Positions 56,996 through 64,000 of a DNA stretch of 64,000 bases are shown here, one piece after another. Source of the stretch: RGIG995 sp045543655. Lineage in GTDB: Bacteria; Bacillota; Clostridia; Oscillospirales; UBA644. Under the pieces are notes generated by a model. The model worked only from the letters and a program-made list of their open reading frames with translations. It had not been told where the DNA came from and did not search any database. The translations under genes and the position numbers were made by a program. Positions within the stretch are counted from its first letter, which is position 1. Every line of letters begins with the position of its first letter. The stretch spans positions 58,116 to 122,115 of the forward strand of contig JAZPXN010000084.1 of the NCBI GenBank assembly GCA_045543655.1, read 5' to 3'.

Positions 56996-57837
56996 CAGGA
57001 TACTCCCTTCGGTTTTTTTGCACCGACCACCCGTTCCACGCCTCCGTAGTCCCGGATCCGGACCGGCTCGATACAGCCGTGGGAGAGAAGCAAATCCTCC
57101 AGCGCCGCGGCCTGGCCGATCCCGCATTCAAACAGAATCCGTCCGCCGGGGCGGAGATTTTTCAAAAAGCGGCGAAGAATGGCACGGTAAAAGAGCAACC
57201 CGTCTTCTCCCCCGTCCAAGGCCGTGACCGGCTCTTTCCGTACTTCAGGGGAAAGGGATCCCAGGTCGGCGGTGGGGATATAAGGCGGATTGGAAACGAT
57301 CATATCGAAGGTCCCGTCCAGGGAAGCCTCGAACAGATCCGCCCGAAGAAGTCGGGCAGAGGGACAATGGGCGGCGGCGTTTTTTTCAAGGAGAGCAAAG
57401 GCGCCGTCGTATTTTTCCAGCTCGGTAACGGCTGCCCCGGTCTCGGCGGCAAGGGTCAGGCCGATACATCCGGTACCGGCGCAAAGATCGAGCACGCGGC
57501 TTTCCTCCGTAAGAAACGGAAGGGCGGTATCGATCAGAATTTCCGTATCGAACCGAGGAATAAGAACGCCGGGGGCCACGGCAAAGGATCGGCCGTAGAA
57601 ATCGGCGGACCCCAGCAAATACTGCAAGGGCTCCCCGTCACAGCGACGGGCAACGATCCGACAAAGTTCTTCCTTCTCCCCTTCCGTGGGATCGGGCAGA
57701 GACGAAGACACCCATTGCAAAAGGAATCGGTCGGCAGGAAGCCCCACGACCGATTCGGTGATCAACGACAGTTCCCGCAGTCCGCCGGAAGAGACCTCCG
57801 CAAGGCGGGAGTTCAGTTCAGACCAGACGGGATTCAT
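56995..57837 (-). CDS. prmC: Peptide chain release factor N5-glutamine methyltransferase
   Basis: 280 residues. Methylates the Gln of the GGQ motif of release factors. The N-terminal helical region has LLQWVSSSLPDPTEGEKEEL. The SAM domain has VLDLCAGTGCIGLTLAAE, and the defining N-P-P-Y is in VSNPPYIPTADLGSLSPEV. Starts inside the end of yqhQ (overlap of four bases) and its stop overlaps murI. Confidence 0.9.
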   Translation of the reverse strand: MNPVWSELNSRLAEVSSGGLRELSLITESVVGLPADRFLLQWVSSSLPDPTEGEKEELCRIVARRCDGEPLQYLLGSADFYGRSFAVAPGVLIPRFDTEILIDTALPFLTEESRVLDLCAGTGCIGLTLAAETGAAVTELEKYDGAFALLEKNAAAHCPSARLLRADLFEASLDGTFDMIVSNPPYIPTADLGSLSPEVRKEPVTALDGGEDGLLFYRAILRRFLKNLRPGGRILFECGIGQAAALEDLLLSHGCIEPVRIRDYGGVERVVGAKKPKGVS

Positions 57838-58778
57838 TTCTTTTTCTTGAAGGCAAGAGAATAGTCAACCTCGCCGTTTTCGTTGGTAAGAGAGGCATTG
57901 ACGGCCACGATAGCCACTTCGATCTGAGCGTCGGTAGGCTCGGCGGTAGTGATCCGCTGAAGGCCCTTCCCGGGAGCGGCGACGATACGGGTGAACCAGT
58001 TATCGTGACGGCCGGTCCATTGCTGAATCTCGAAGGTAAAGCCCGCCACCAGGGGCAAGCAAGCCAAGCGGACGGCGAAGCGCAGAATTTCGGGCACGCC
58101 GAAGCCCAGCACGAAGGCGTCAAGCAACGAATAGAAAAAAATCGAAAAGAGAAGAACGAGGAAGATAAAGCTGGTGCCGCACCGAGGATGGAGGCGGGGC
58201 ATCCGGCGGATATTTTCCACCGTCAGCTCCTGTCCGTACTCCACGGCGAAGATGGTCTTATGCTCCGCACCGTGAAAACGGTACACGTCCTTCATTTCCT
58301 TCATCAGCGACGTAGCAAGAATGTAGCAGGTAAAAATCCCAATACGCAGAATCCCCTCGATCAGACTCCGAAGGACCTCGATGGAAGGGATCCACCCGGT
58401 GATCAGATTTCCGATCCATTGGGGCAAGAGCATAAACAGCGCAAGGGCAAGGCCGACGCCCAGAATCAGGGACACGGCCATAACGAGCACGGAAACCCAT
58501 TTTTTGCCCTGGGTCTCCTCCTCCAGACCGGACAGCTCCGCAGAGCGCATGAGGGATTTGTATCCCACGATCATGCTCTCCACGAAAGCGACGCAGCCCC
58601 GAAGAATGGGGAGGCGCAGGATTTTATATTTCTCCCGAACGGAGGTGGTCGACATCTCTTCGGTGACGATCTCCCCGTCGGTCTTACGGACGGCAAGGAC
58701 GGAACGGAGGGGGGATTTCATCATAATCCCCTCCATCACGGCCTGTCCGCCCACGGCGGCGTAACGGTGTTCAGACAT
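57834..58778 (-). CDS. YqhQ-like DUF1385 membrane protein
   Basis: 314 residues. It begins AAVGGQAVMEGIMMKSPLRSVLAVR, the well-known start of DUF1385 proteins. The body has membrane spans (about six), and the family segment DVYRFHGAEHKTIFAVEYGQ followed by HPRCGTSFIFLVLLFSIFFYS. Found next to prmC in Bacillota, as here. Function not established; it may be linked to cell wall or cell division. Confidence 0.85.
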   Translation of the reverse strand: MSEHRYAAVGGQAVMEGIMMKSPLRSVLAVRKTDGEIVTEEMSTTSVREKYKILRLPILRGCVAFVESMIVGYKSLMRSAELSGLEEETQGKKWVSVLVMAVSLILGVGLALALFMLLPQWIGNLITGWIPSIEVLRSLIEGILRIGIFTCYILATSLMKEMKDVYRFHGAEHKTIFAVEYGQELTVENIRRMPRLHPRCGTSFIFLVLLFSIFFYSLLDAFVLGFGVPEILRFAVRLACLPLVAGFTFEIQQWTGRHDNWFTRIVAAPGKGLQRITTAEPTDAQIEVAIVAVNASLTNENGEVDYSLAFKKKK

Positions 58779-58793
58779 GACAATTCCTTTTGC

Positions 58794-60467
58794 TTATTCG
58801 GCGGAAATAATGAAATAGTAGACGGGCTGTCCGCCGTTGACGAGCATAATATCCACGTCGGAGCCCAGTTTTTCCTGCATAATGGCCTGCATAGCCTCCG
58901 CTTCCGCTTCGGAGACGCCTTCCCCGTAGAACATAGTAATCACGCAGGCGTCTTTGATATCGTCGCAGAGATTGGCCATACATTCTTCCCGGGTGTCGGT
59001 GACGTAGCGGACCTTATTCTCCACAAGACCGAGGATCTGGTTTTCCTTGATCTCCCGGTTATCGAAGGTGGAGTCGTGGGCAGCAAAGGTCATGGACAGG
59101 GAAGAAACGGCGGCCATAGCTTCCTTCATAGCGGAGACGTTCTCTTCCACTTCCCCGTCGGGATTGAAGGCCAGCATAGCGCTGATGCCCTGGGGCAGAG
59201 AGACGGAGCGGAGCACTTCCACGTGTTTGTCTTCCACCAGAAGAGCGGCCTGAGCGGCGACCATATAAATATTGCTGTTATTCGGCAGAACGATAACGTT
59301 CTCGGCGGGGGTCATGCGGATGGCCTTGAGCATATCCTCCGTAGAGGGGTTCATCGTCTGTCCGCCGATAACCATCTGATCCGCACCCAGATCCCGGAAA
59401 ACGGAGACCATACCTTCCCCGGAAGCCACGGCCACAAAGCCGTATTTTTTCTCGGGCGCGGCGTCGGTCACTTCCTCTACGGGAGCTTCGGCGGGAGCCG
59501 CGGGAAGATCCTTGGCGGCGCCGGAGGACAGAGCGGAATGCTGCTCCTTCATATTCTCGATCTTGACGGTAAGAAGGGAGCCGAACTTCAAGGCTTCGGA
59601 CAGAACCTTCCCGGGATCGGAGGTATGAACGTGAAGCTTGATAATATCGGTATCGTCCACGAAGACGGCGCTGTCCCCGGCGGAAAGGACGAATTTATGA
59701 AGGGATTCGGCCTTGCCTTCCCCGAGATACTGCTCGGATTTGCCGACGATGCACTCGGTGCAGTAGGGATAAACGATGTCCTCGGTATTGAACTGATCGA
59801 AGGCGGAAGCAGTCTCTTCCTCCGCTTCCCCGTTATCGGCGTCAAGAAGAGCAATAGGAGCGCCCTTCAAATAAGCAACCATGCCTTCGAAAATAACCAC
59901 GAGACCCCGGCCGCCGGCGTCTACGAGTCCGGCCTGCTTCAGAACGGGGAGCATTTCGGGCGTTTTGGCCAAGGTGTCCTCCGCAACGGAAAGAACGTAG
60001 GGCATAAACTCTTCCACCCGGCCCTTATATTCGTGGGCTTTTTCGATGGCCTTTTCGGCAGAGACCCGCATAACGGTCAAAATGGTGCCTTCGGTGGGCT
60101 TCATAACCGACTTATAGGCGGCGTCCACGCCCCGCTTGAAGGCGGCGGCCAGCTCGGGGGTGTCGATGGCGTCTTTGCCCTTGCACTCCTTCGCAATGCC
60201 CCGGAAGAACAGGGAGAGGATAACGCCGGAGTTCCCGCGGGCACCCCGCAGAAGCATCTGGGCGACCTTATCGGCGACCTGTCCCACGTTTCCTTCGAAG
60301 GAGGGAAGATCGCTTCGGACGGCGCCCATCGTCAGGCTCATGTTGATACCGGTGTCTCCGTCGGGGACGGGGAACCCGTTCAGGCGATTGATGTTTTCCC
60401 GTTCGTTGGCAAGGTTATTTGCCCCGGAAATCACCATATCGCGGTAAGAAATTCCGTTTAAAATCAT
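58794..60467 (-). CDS. YloV-like DAK2-domain protein (FakA-type)
   Basis: 557 residues. N-terminal DhaL/DAK2 domain with RLNGFPVPDGDTGINMSLTMGAV (nucleotide and metal site), GNVGQVADKVAQMLLRGARGNSGVILSLFFRGIA, and GGRGLVVIFEGMVAYL; then a middle region and a C-terminal part with VDIMLVNGGQPVYYFIIS. This is the architecture of FakA/YloV, the fatty-acid kinase that works with FakB proteins. It follows the Asp23-like gene. No FakB lies in the window. Confidence 0.9.
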   Translation of the reverse strand: MILNGISYRDMVISGANNLANERENINRLNGFPVPDGDTGINMSLTMGAVRSDLPSFEGNVGQVADKVAQMLLRGARGNSGVILSLFFRGIAKECKGKDAIDTPELAAAFKRGVDAAYKSVMKPTEGTILTVMRVSAEKAIEKAHEYKGRVEEFMPYVLSVAEDTLAKTPEMLPVLKQAGLVDAGGRGLVVIFEGMVAYLKGAPIALLDADNGEAEEETASAFDQFNTEDIVYPYCTECIVGKSEQYLGEGKAESLHKFVLSAGDSAVFVDDTDIIKLHVHTSDPGKVLSEALKFGSLLTVKIENMKEQHSALSSGAAKDLPAAPAEAPVEEVTDAAPEKKYGFVAVASGEGMVSVFRDLGADQMVIGGQTMNPSTEDMLKAIRMTPAENVIVLPNNSNIYMVAAQAALLVEDKHVEVLRSVSLPQGISAMLAFNPDGEVEENVSAMKEAMAAVSSLSMTFAAHDSTFDNREIKENQILGLVENKVRYVTDTREECMANLCDDIKDACVITMFYGEGVSEAEAEAMQAIMQEKLGSDVDIMLVNGGQPVYYFIISAE

Positions 60468-60498
60468 AACTGTTTAATTCCTTTTCTCGTTTTCAAGG

Positions 60499-60849
60499 TC
60501 ACTGCGTGATGACAGAGTCAACAAACACGTTCACCTTTTCCACGGGGAAACCGATATAATCGGAAACGGAATAGGTGATCTTGTGAGCAATGCTTTCGGT
60601 GATCGCGGGGATATTGACGCCATAGATAACGGCAATATGGATATCGATGCAGACCCGATTGTTCTCGCAATAAACGTGAACGCCTTTATCCTTACGGTCC
60701 TTCTTCAGAAACGCAAAGATCTGCTCGGTCACGTTCTTCGCCTTCATCTCGGCAATCCCGAAGCAATCCGAAGCAACGATGGAAGCAATCCCGGCGATAA
60801 CGTTATCGTCGATGATGATATTTCCGTGTTCGTTTTTCAATTTCAGCAT
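60499..60849 (-). CDS. Asp23/Gls24-family envelope stress protein (YloU-like)
   Basis: 116 residues from 60849, GGAGGT upstream. The family pattern is seen: ENIIIDDNVIAGIASIVASDCFGIAEM-type opening (GNIIIDDNVIAGIASIVAS), then VCIDIHIAVIYGVNIPAITESIAHKITYSVSDYIGF and VEKVNVFVDSVI. Small protein of unknown mechanism linked to the membrane, always close to yloV. It heads the operon that runs to tadA. Confidence 0.9.
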   Translation of the reverse strand: MLKLKNEHGNIIIDDNVIAGIASIVASDCFGIAEMKAKNVTEQIFAFLKKDRKDKGVHVYCENNRVCIDIHIAVIYGVNIPAITESIAHKITYSVSDYIGFPVEKVNVFVDSVITQ

Positions 60850-60907
60850 ATCAAACCTCCGTAATAGACTGTCCTGCCCAAAAGGCCGGACAAGTATTAT
60901 ATAATAT

Positions 60908-60936
60908 ATAATACACTATAAACGGAATTTTTACAA
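60908..60936 (-). promoter_or_regulatory. Likely SigA promoter of the Asp23/YloV operon
   Basis: On the minus strand TTGTAA (60931-60936) and TATTAT (60908-60913) are 17 bases apart, in AT-rich sequence about 60 bases before the start. Confidence 0.65.
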
Positions 60937-61002
60937 GGGTTTTTCCCTTTTCGTCAATGAAATGTTCCACTTTTGTACCATTTTAAGGGAATTTACGGGA
61001 TT

Positions 61003-61305
61003 TCAATTCAGCAAAAGGGCCGCAAGAACGATCAGGATCAAGGGATCGTCGTCGGCGTTTTCATTGAGAAGCAGGAACAGGATCCCCAAAATCAGCAGAT
61101 CGTCCTCCCGGATACGGGACAGAATTCCGGAAAGCCCGGACTTGTGCACGGGGGCGGAAACGGAAGCGGAAACGGGAGCGGCTTCGGGTCGTAAAGGATC
61201 GGTCTCGGAGGGAGGCGGCGTTTTCCTCCGGGGAGTGGCGTGGGAATCGTCCTCGGATCTTGAACGGCGGAATTGGGCTTCGGCTTCGGCGACGGAAGAA
61301 TACAT
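61003..61305 (-). CDS. Small protein with C-terminal hydrophobic segments, unknown
   Basis: 100 residues from 61305, with AGGAG about eleven bases before. Residues 1-60 are polar and Ser/Pro/Arg-rich (RRKTPPPSETDPLRPEA). The last 40 are two hydrophobic helices with a short acidic turn: LSGILSRIREDDLLILGILFLLLNENADDDPLILIVLAALLLN. Such I-R-E-D-D-L-L-I-L...L-L-L endings occur in small proteins of spore-forming Clostridia, without known function. It follows two other small genes on the same strand. Confidence 0.65.
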   Translation of the reverse strand: MYSSVAEAEAQFRRSRSEDDSHATPRRKTPPPSETDPLRPEAAPVSASVSAPVHKSGLSGILSRIREDDLLILGILFLLLNENADDDPLILIVLAALLLN

Positions 61306-61323
61306 CAGTCAAAGACTCCTTTC

Positions 61324-61358
61324 AAAAAAAGGCGGCCGTCCAATCAACTTGAACGGCC
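61324..61358 (-). terminator. Terminator between the small genes
   Basis: On the minus strand a six-base GGCCGT stem (61353-61358 with 61334-61339) is followed by GCC and seven T. It comes after the 104-residue gene and may reduce read-through into the 100-residue gene. Confidence 0.65.
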
Positions 61359-61373
61359 TTGTTTTATCGTAAT

Positions 61374-61688
61374 TCAGCGGAGCGCGGAGAGAAGATCGAT
61401 CACCCGGATCGCCTTAATGGCGTTATCGATTTTTTCCGCCCGGGAGGAGCGCAGATAGGGGCGCACCGCCTGCAGCAGCGCAAGATGGCGGCTGTGGGGA
61501 CCGGAAGAAAAACCGGAGAGCAGGGCTGACAGATCCGGCCCCGTCCCGGACTCCCCCTCTCCGCCCGCAGGCAGGGACGGAAGATCCCGGCCGTCGGAAT
61601 CGGTAATATCGGAAGCAATCTTTCGGATCTGCTCCGCAGACGAGGGATCGCTCAGGAGTTCGGACACCTTCGAAAAAAGATCGGCCAT
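61374..61688 (-). CDS. Small helical protein, unknown (second of three)
   Basis: 104 residues from 61688, AAAGGAG seven bases before. A short N-terminal helix (LFSKVSELLSDPSSAEQIRKIASDI), then a Gly/Ser linker, then a C-terminal region HLALLQAVRPYLRSSRAEKIDNAIKAIRVIDLLSALR, a helical pattern seen in small proteins of Clostridia of unknown role. No membrane segment. It overlaps nothing and is 12 bases after the 85-residue gene. Confidence 0.65.
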   Translation of the reverse strand: MADLFSKVSELLSDPSSAEQIRKIASDITDSDGRDLPSLPAGGEGESGTGPDLSALLSGFSSGPHSRHLALLQAVRPYLRSSRAEKIDNAIKAIRVIDLLSALR

Positions 61689-61700
61689 AGCAAGCTCCTT

Positions 61701-61958
61701 TCAGCGGGTACGCCGTAAAAATTCATGGAGAAGATTCCTGCCGTGAGGGGAGGACAGGGCTTTCTTCAGAAGATCGGGATCGTTGATAATCTTCATTACG
61801 TTAGCCCAATCCCGATCGCTCAGCCGGGAGGTCAATCCTCTCAGAGATTCTTTGTTGCGGGCAATAGCCTCCAGTTTCGCCGCGTCTTCGGGAGAAAGAA
61901 CTCCTTTTGCGGCGGCTACCGCACGGGAAACGGCGGCATCGTTGGGAAAATCGGACAT
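61701..61958 (-). CDS. Small helical protein, unknown (first of three)
   Basis: 85 residues from 61958, AAAGGTGT upstream. Helical and charged throughout: VSRAVAAAKGVLSPEDAAKLEAIARN, LTSRLSDRDWANVMKIINDPDLLKKALSSPHG, and a basic end LLHEFLRRTR. No membrane segment and no motif that I recognise. It diverges from the phosphoesterase gene and probably starts a unit with the 104-residue gene and possibly the 100-residue gene. Confidence 0.65.
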   Translation of the reverse strand: MSDFPNDAAVSRAVAAAKGVLSPEDAAKLEAIARNKESLRGLTSRLSDRDWANVMKIINDPDLLKKALSSPHGRNLLHEFLRRTR

Positions 61959-62004
61959 ACCGTCACACCTTTCCGGATAATTTCAATTTCATTTTATGAG
62001 GGCA

Positions 62005-62033
62005 TTGACTTTTTTGCCAATCCGGTGTATAAT
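62005..62033 (+). promoter_or_regulatory. SigA-type promoter of the phosphoesterase gene
   Basis: TTGACT at 62005-62010 and TATAAT at 62028-62033, 17-base spacer. Confidence 0.85.
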
Positions 62034-62059
62034 AAAAAGAAAAGGACGGGAAGAACCTC

Positions 62060-62521
62060 ATGAAGATCCTGATTCTTTCAGACAGCCACGGAGATACGGC
62101 CGTGACGGAAAAGATCGTGCGCCGGGAACGGCCGGATCACCTGCTGTTTCTCGGAGACGGCCTGCGGGATACGGAAGAGCTGGCCCGCATCTTCCCCACT
62201 TTACCCATATGCGGGGTGAAGGGGAATAATGACTGGATGAGCGACGAAGAAACGGAAAAAACGATCCTGCTGGCCGGCACCCGGATTTTTCTCTGCCACG
62301 GACATACCACCGGCGTGCGGCAGACCACCGACGTGCAATGGCTGAGAGCGAGGCAGAAGAACTGCACCGTGTCTCTCTTCGGGCATACGCACAGTCAGTA
62401 TCTGGAAGAGCGGGACGGGATTCTTCTGCTGAATCCCGGATCGGCCATGAGAGATCTTTACGCCGTCCTGACCCTCCGCCCCGGAGAAAAACCCACGGCG
62501 GAGCTGAAGCGAGATTATTGA
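62060..62521 (+). CDS. Metallophosphoesterase, YfcE/MJ0936 type
   Basis: 153 residues. All five metal-binding motifs of the calcineurin-like group are seen: LILSDSHGDT, LLFLGDGLRDTEEL, GNNDWMSDEE, FLCHGHTTGV and LFGHTHSQYLEERDG, ending LLNPGSAMRDLYAVLTL. The family acts on simple phosphodiesters; the in vivo substrate is not known. Single domain, cytosolic, probably co-transcribed with the alcohol dehydrogenase gene 19 bases downstream. Confidence 0.9.
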   Translation: MKILILSDSHGDTAVTEKIVRRERPDHLLFLGDGLRDTEELARIFPTLPICGVKGNNDWMSDEETEKTILLAGTRIFLCHGHTTGVRQTTDVQWLRARQKNCTVSLFGHTHSQYLEERDGILLLNPGSAMRDLYAVLTLRPGEKPTAELKRDY

Positions 62522-62540
62522 TTCGGAAAAGGAGAAGCTT

Positions 62541-63710
62541 ATGCTTAATTTTGAATTCTGCAGCCCCACCCGGTTTCTGTTTGGAAAAGAGACCGAAGGC
62601 AAGGCGGGGGAAATGGTCCGTAAATTCGGAGGAACGAAGGTATTGATCCACTACGGCGGAGGCTCCGCGCTGCGCAGCGGACTTCTCGACCGGGTCAAGG
62701 CGTCCCTGGCGGAAGCCGACCTGGAATGGGTTGAGCTGGGCGGCGTTCAGCCCAATCCCCGCAGCGGACTCGTATACGAGGGCATTGCCCTCTGCCGGAA
62801 GGAAGCGGTAGACTTCATCCTTGCGGTGGGCGGCGGCTCGGTCATCGACTCGGCGAAGGCCATTGCGGCGGGGACTCTGCTGGACGGCGATTTCTGGGAC
62901 TACTGGAAGGTCAAAAAGCCCGTTCCTGCGGCCTTGCCCATCGGCACGGTGCTGACCATTCCCGCGGCGGGGAGCGAGGCCTCCCACAACAGCGTGATCA
63001 CCCACGAAGAGACCCTCGTCAAGCGGGGAACCACCGGCGATTGCCTGCGTCCCAAGTTCTCCATCCTCAATCCGGAGTTGACCTATACCCTGCCCCAATG
63101 GCAGACCGCCAGCGGAGCCAGCGACATTATCGCCCACGTGCTGGAGCGTTATTTCACCAATACCGAAGACGTGGAGGTCACCGACCGTCTCTGCGAGGCT
63201 CTGCTCCTGACGATGGTTCACGAAACGCCCCGGGTCATTGCCGATCCGGAATGCTACGGCGCCCGCGCAAACATTATGTGGGCCGGAGCGCTGGCCCATA
63301 ACAACGTGGTGGGCGTCGGGCGGGATCAGGACTGGGCCACCCACGCCATCGAGCACGAATTGTCCGCCCTCTACGACGTAACCCACGGAGCGGGACTTGC
63401 GGTGCTTTTCCCGGCGTGGATGGAGAAGGCTTTGCCCCATAACCCCAAGCGTTTCGCCGACATGGCAACCCGGATCTTCGGCATTGCGAACACCGGCGAC
63501 GACACCGAGACCGGACGGCTGGGCATCCGGGCCTGGAGAGACTTTTTCACCTCCATCGGAATGCCCGACAATCTTCGGGCGCTGGGCGTCAGAGAAGAAG
63601 ACTTCGAATACATGGCAAACCGTCTGCTTCTGAAGGCCGACGGCACCCTGGGGGGCTTTGTGAAGCTCACCCCTGCCGACGTGGTTGAGATCTACAGATC
63701 CTGCTATTAA
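62541..63710 (+). CDS. Iron-containing alcohol dehydrogenase (butanol dehydrogenase-like)
   Basis: 389 residues. It reduces aldehydes to alcohols, as in the solvent or fermentation end of Clostridia. The nucleotide loop is FILAVGGGSVIDSAKAIAAG. The metal site is in TASGASDIIAHVLERYF (Asp and His), HAIEHELSALYDVTHGAGLAVLFPAWM (two His). The start MLNFEFCSPTRFLFGKETEGKAGE and PAAGSEASHNSVITHEETLVKRGT are typical of the NAD(P)H butanol dehydrogenase group. Confidence 0.92.
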   Translation: MLNFEFCSPTRFLFGKETEGKAGEMVRKFGGTKVLIHYGGGSALRSGLLDRVKASLAEADLEWVELGGVQPNPRSGLVYEGIALCRKEAVDFILAVGGGSVIDSAKAIAAGTLLDGDFWDYWKVKKPVPAALPIGTVLTIPAAGSEASHNSVITHEETLVKRGTTGDCLRPKFSILNPELTYTLPQWQTASGASDIIAHVLERYFTNTEDVEVTDRLCEALLLTMVHETPRVIADPECYGARANIMWAGALAHNNVVGVGRDQDWATHAIEHELSALYDVTHGAGLAVLFPAWMEKALPHNPKRFADMATRIFGIANTGDDTETGRLGIRAWRDFFTSIGMPDNLRALGVREEDFEYMANRLLLKADGTLGGFVKLTPADVVEIYRSCY

Positions 63711-63740
63711 AATCCAACAATAAGACAAAATAATAATGAT

Positions 63741-63765
63741 CCCCCCGCATAGCGGGGGGTATTTC
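63741..63765 (+). terminator. Terminator-like hairpin after the alcohol dehydrogenase gene
   Basis: An eight-base GC stem (CCCCCCGC at 63741-63748 with GCGGGGGG at 63752-63759, three-base loop) is followed by TATTT. The T tract is short. Confidence 0.65.
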
Positions 63766-63911
63766 AGTTTCGGGCATAGCCCTAATAATACAGGCTGCGT
63801 ACAAGTGCGCCTTTTTATTGACCTGCCAGTCATGCATGGGATTACCTGCTACCCGTAAACGGGTTCAAGCACGGTATTCGCATCACAAAACGAACGATGC
63901 GCTATCGTGAG

Positions 63912-63932
63912 CCTCCCCTTAGTAAGGGGAGG
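63912..63932. repeat. 21-base palindrome
   Basis: A ten-base arm (CCTCCCCTTA) on each side of a single G forms a perfect palindrome. It shares its core with the telA terminator stem at 39224-39249. Confidence 0.8.
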
Positions 63933-64000
63933 TGGCGCGGCGTGTTCGGCCGCCGTGACGGAAGGGATTGACCGGGAGTGAGATTCTTTCCCTATGGAAT

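Larger units (their letters stand above)
63711..64000. other. Palindrome-rich non-coding end of window
   Basis: 290 bases without a supported gene. It begins with a hairpin at 63741-63759 and also has an ACCCGT-AA-ACGGGT stem, a GCGGC/GCCGC stem and the 21-base palindrome at 63912-63932. This looks like a dispersed repeat or an RNA; a downstream gene may start beyond the edge. No tRNA fold could be made to fit. Confidence 0.55.

Noticed and set aside
63830..63880. A tRNA T-arm-like GGGTTCAAG
   Set aside because: No acceptor stem, anticodon stem or matching length could be found around it.

Overview
The window looks like one contiguous piece of a chromosome from a Gram-positive anaerobe of the Clostridia, probably Oscillospirales-like. 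I infer this from gene content and signals, not from any marker gene: textbook SigA promoters (TTGACA, 17 bases, TATAAT) recur, AGGAGG-type ribosome binding sites are near universal, and the purine pathway uses the split PurO plus stand-alone PurH arrangement. There is also a 1229-residue PurL with fused glutaminase, a DUF6472-type Cys protein, an Asp23/YloV pair, YqhQ and formate-tetrahydrofolate ligase. No rRNA, tRNA or CRISPR array was seen.

Layout. 1-5484: right end of a prophage (cut P22-type coat gene, head-tail joining genes, tail tube, Gp15-type chaperone, hub, lysis module); no tape-measure gene is present. 5570-9493: a YgjP-like metallopeptidase, a large membrane protein that joins an SEDS-like (RodA/FtsW-like) membrane region to a C-terminal TIR domain, and an orphan solute-binding lipoprotein. 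9616-14056: a sugar or sugar-acid operon (enolase-superfamily dehydratase, SDR, GH16, MBL hydrolase) with a divergent AraC regulator. 14124-18401: a small Cys protein, galT, and a CadC-like repressor with a split HMA/P-type ATPase metal exporter whose promoter lies between two operator-like palindromes. 18567-18696: a promoter-terminator unit that looks like a small RNA.

18715-36775: a long purine operon on the minus strand, read purE-C-F-M-N-O-H, then four tandem propeller-like paralogues, then purD-purL-fhs-rdgB. A probable ZTP riboswitch with an intrinsic terminator precedes purE. 37044-45403: nrdR, an XpaC/TelA pair, a MATE exporter, lacZ with a divergent AraC regulator, and ispD behind a long repeat-containing leader. 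45803-50964: a plus-strand run of rpe, an isochorismatase-like hydrolase, a YkgJ-like protein, radA, two HAD phosphatases and pcp. 51191-54785: a SipW-type surface protein with a beta-helix-like body, and an MFS transporter. 54849-60849: a minus-strand housekeeping operon (asp23-like, yloV, yqhQ, prmC, murI, DUF1934, and a TadA-GNAT fusion). 61003-61958: three small unknown genes. 62060-63710: a YfcE-type phosphoesterase and an iron alcohol dehydrogenase, then a palindrome-rich non-coding end.

The most unusual items are the SEDS-like/TIR fusion, the four-gene paralogue array inside the purine operon with a readable duplication scar, the candidate small RNA, the TadA-GNAT fusion, and a PurF without its usual N-terminal cysteine. 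All family assignments come from reading motifs by eye; no database search was run.
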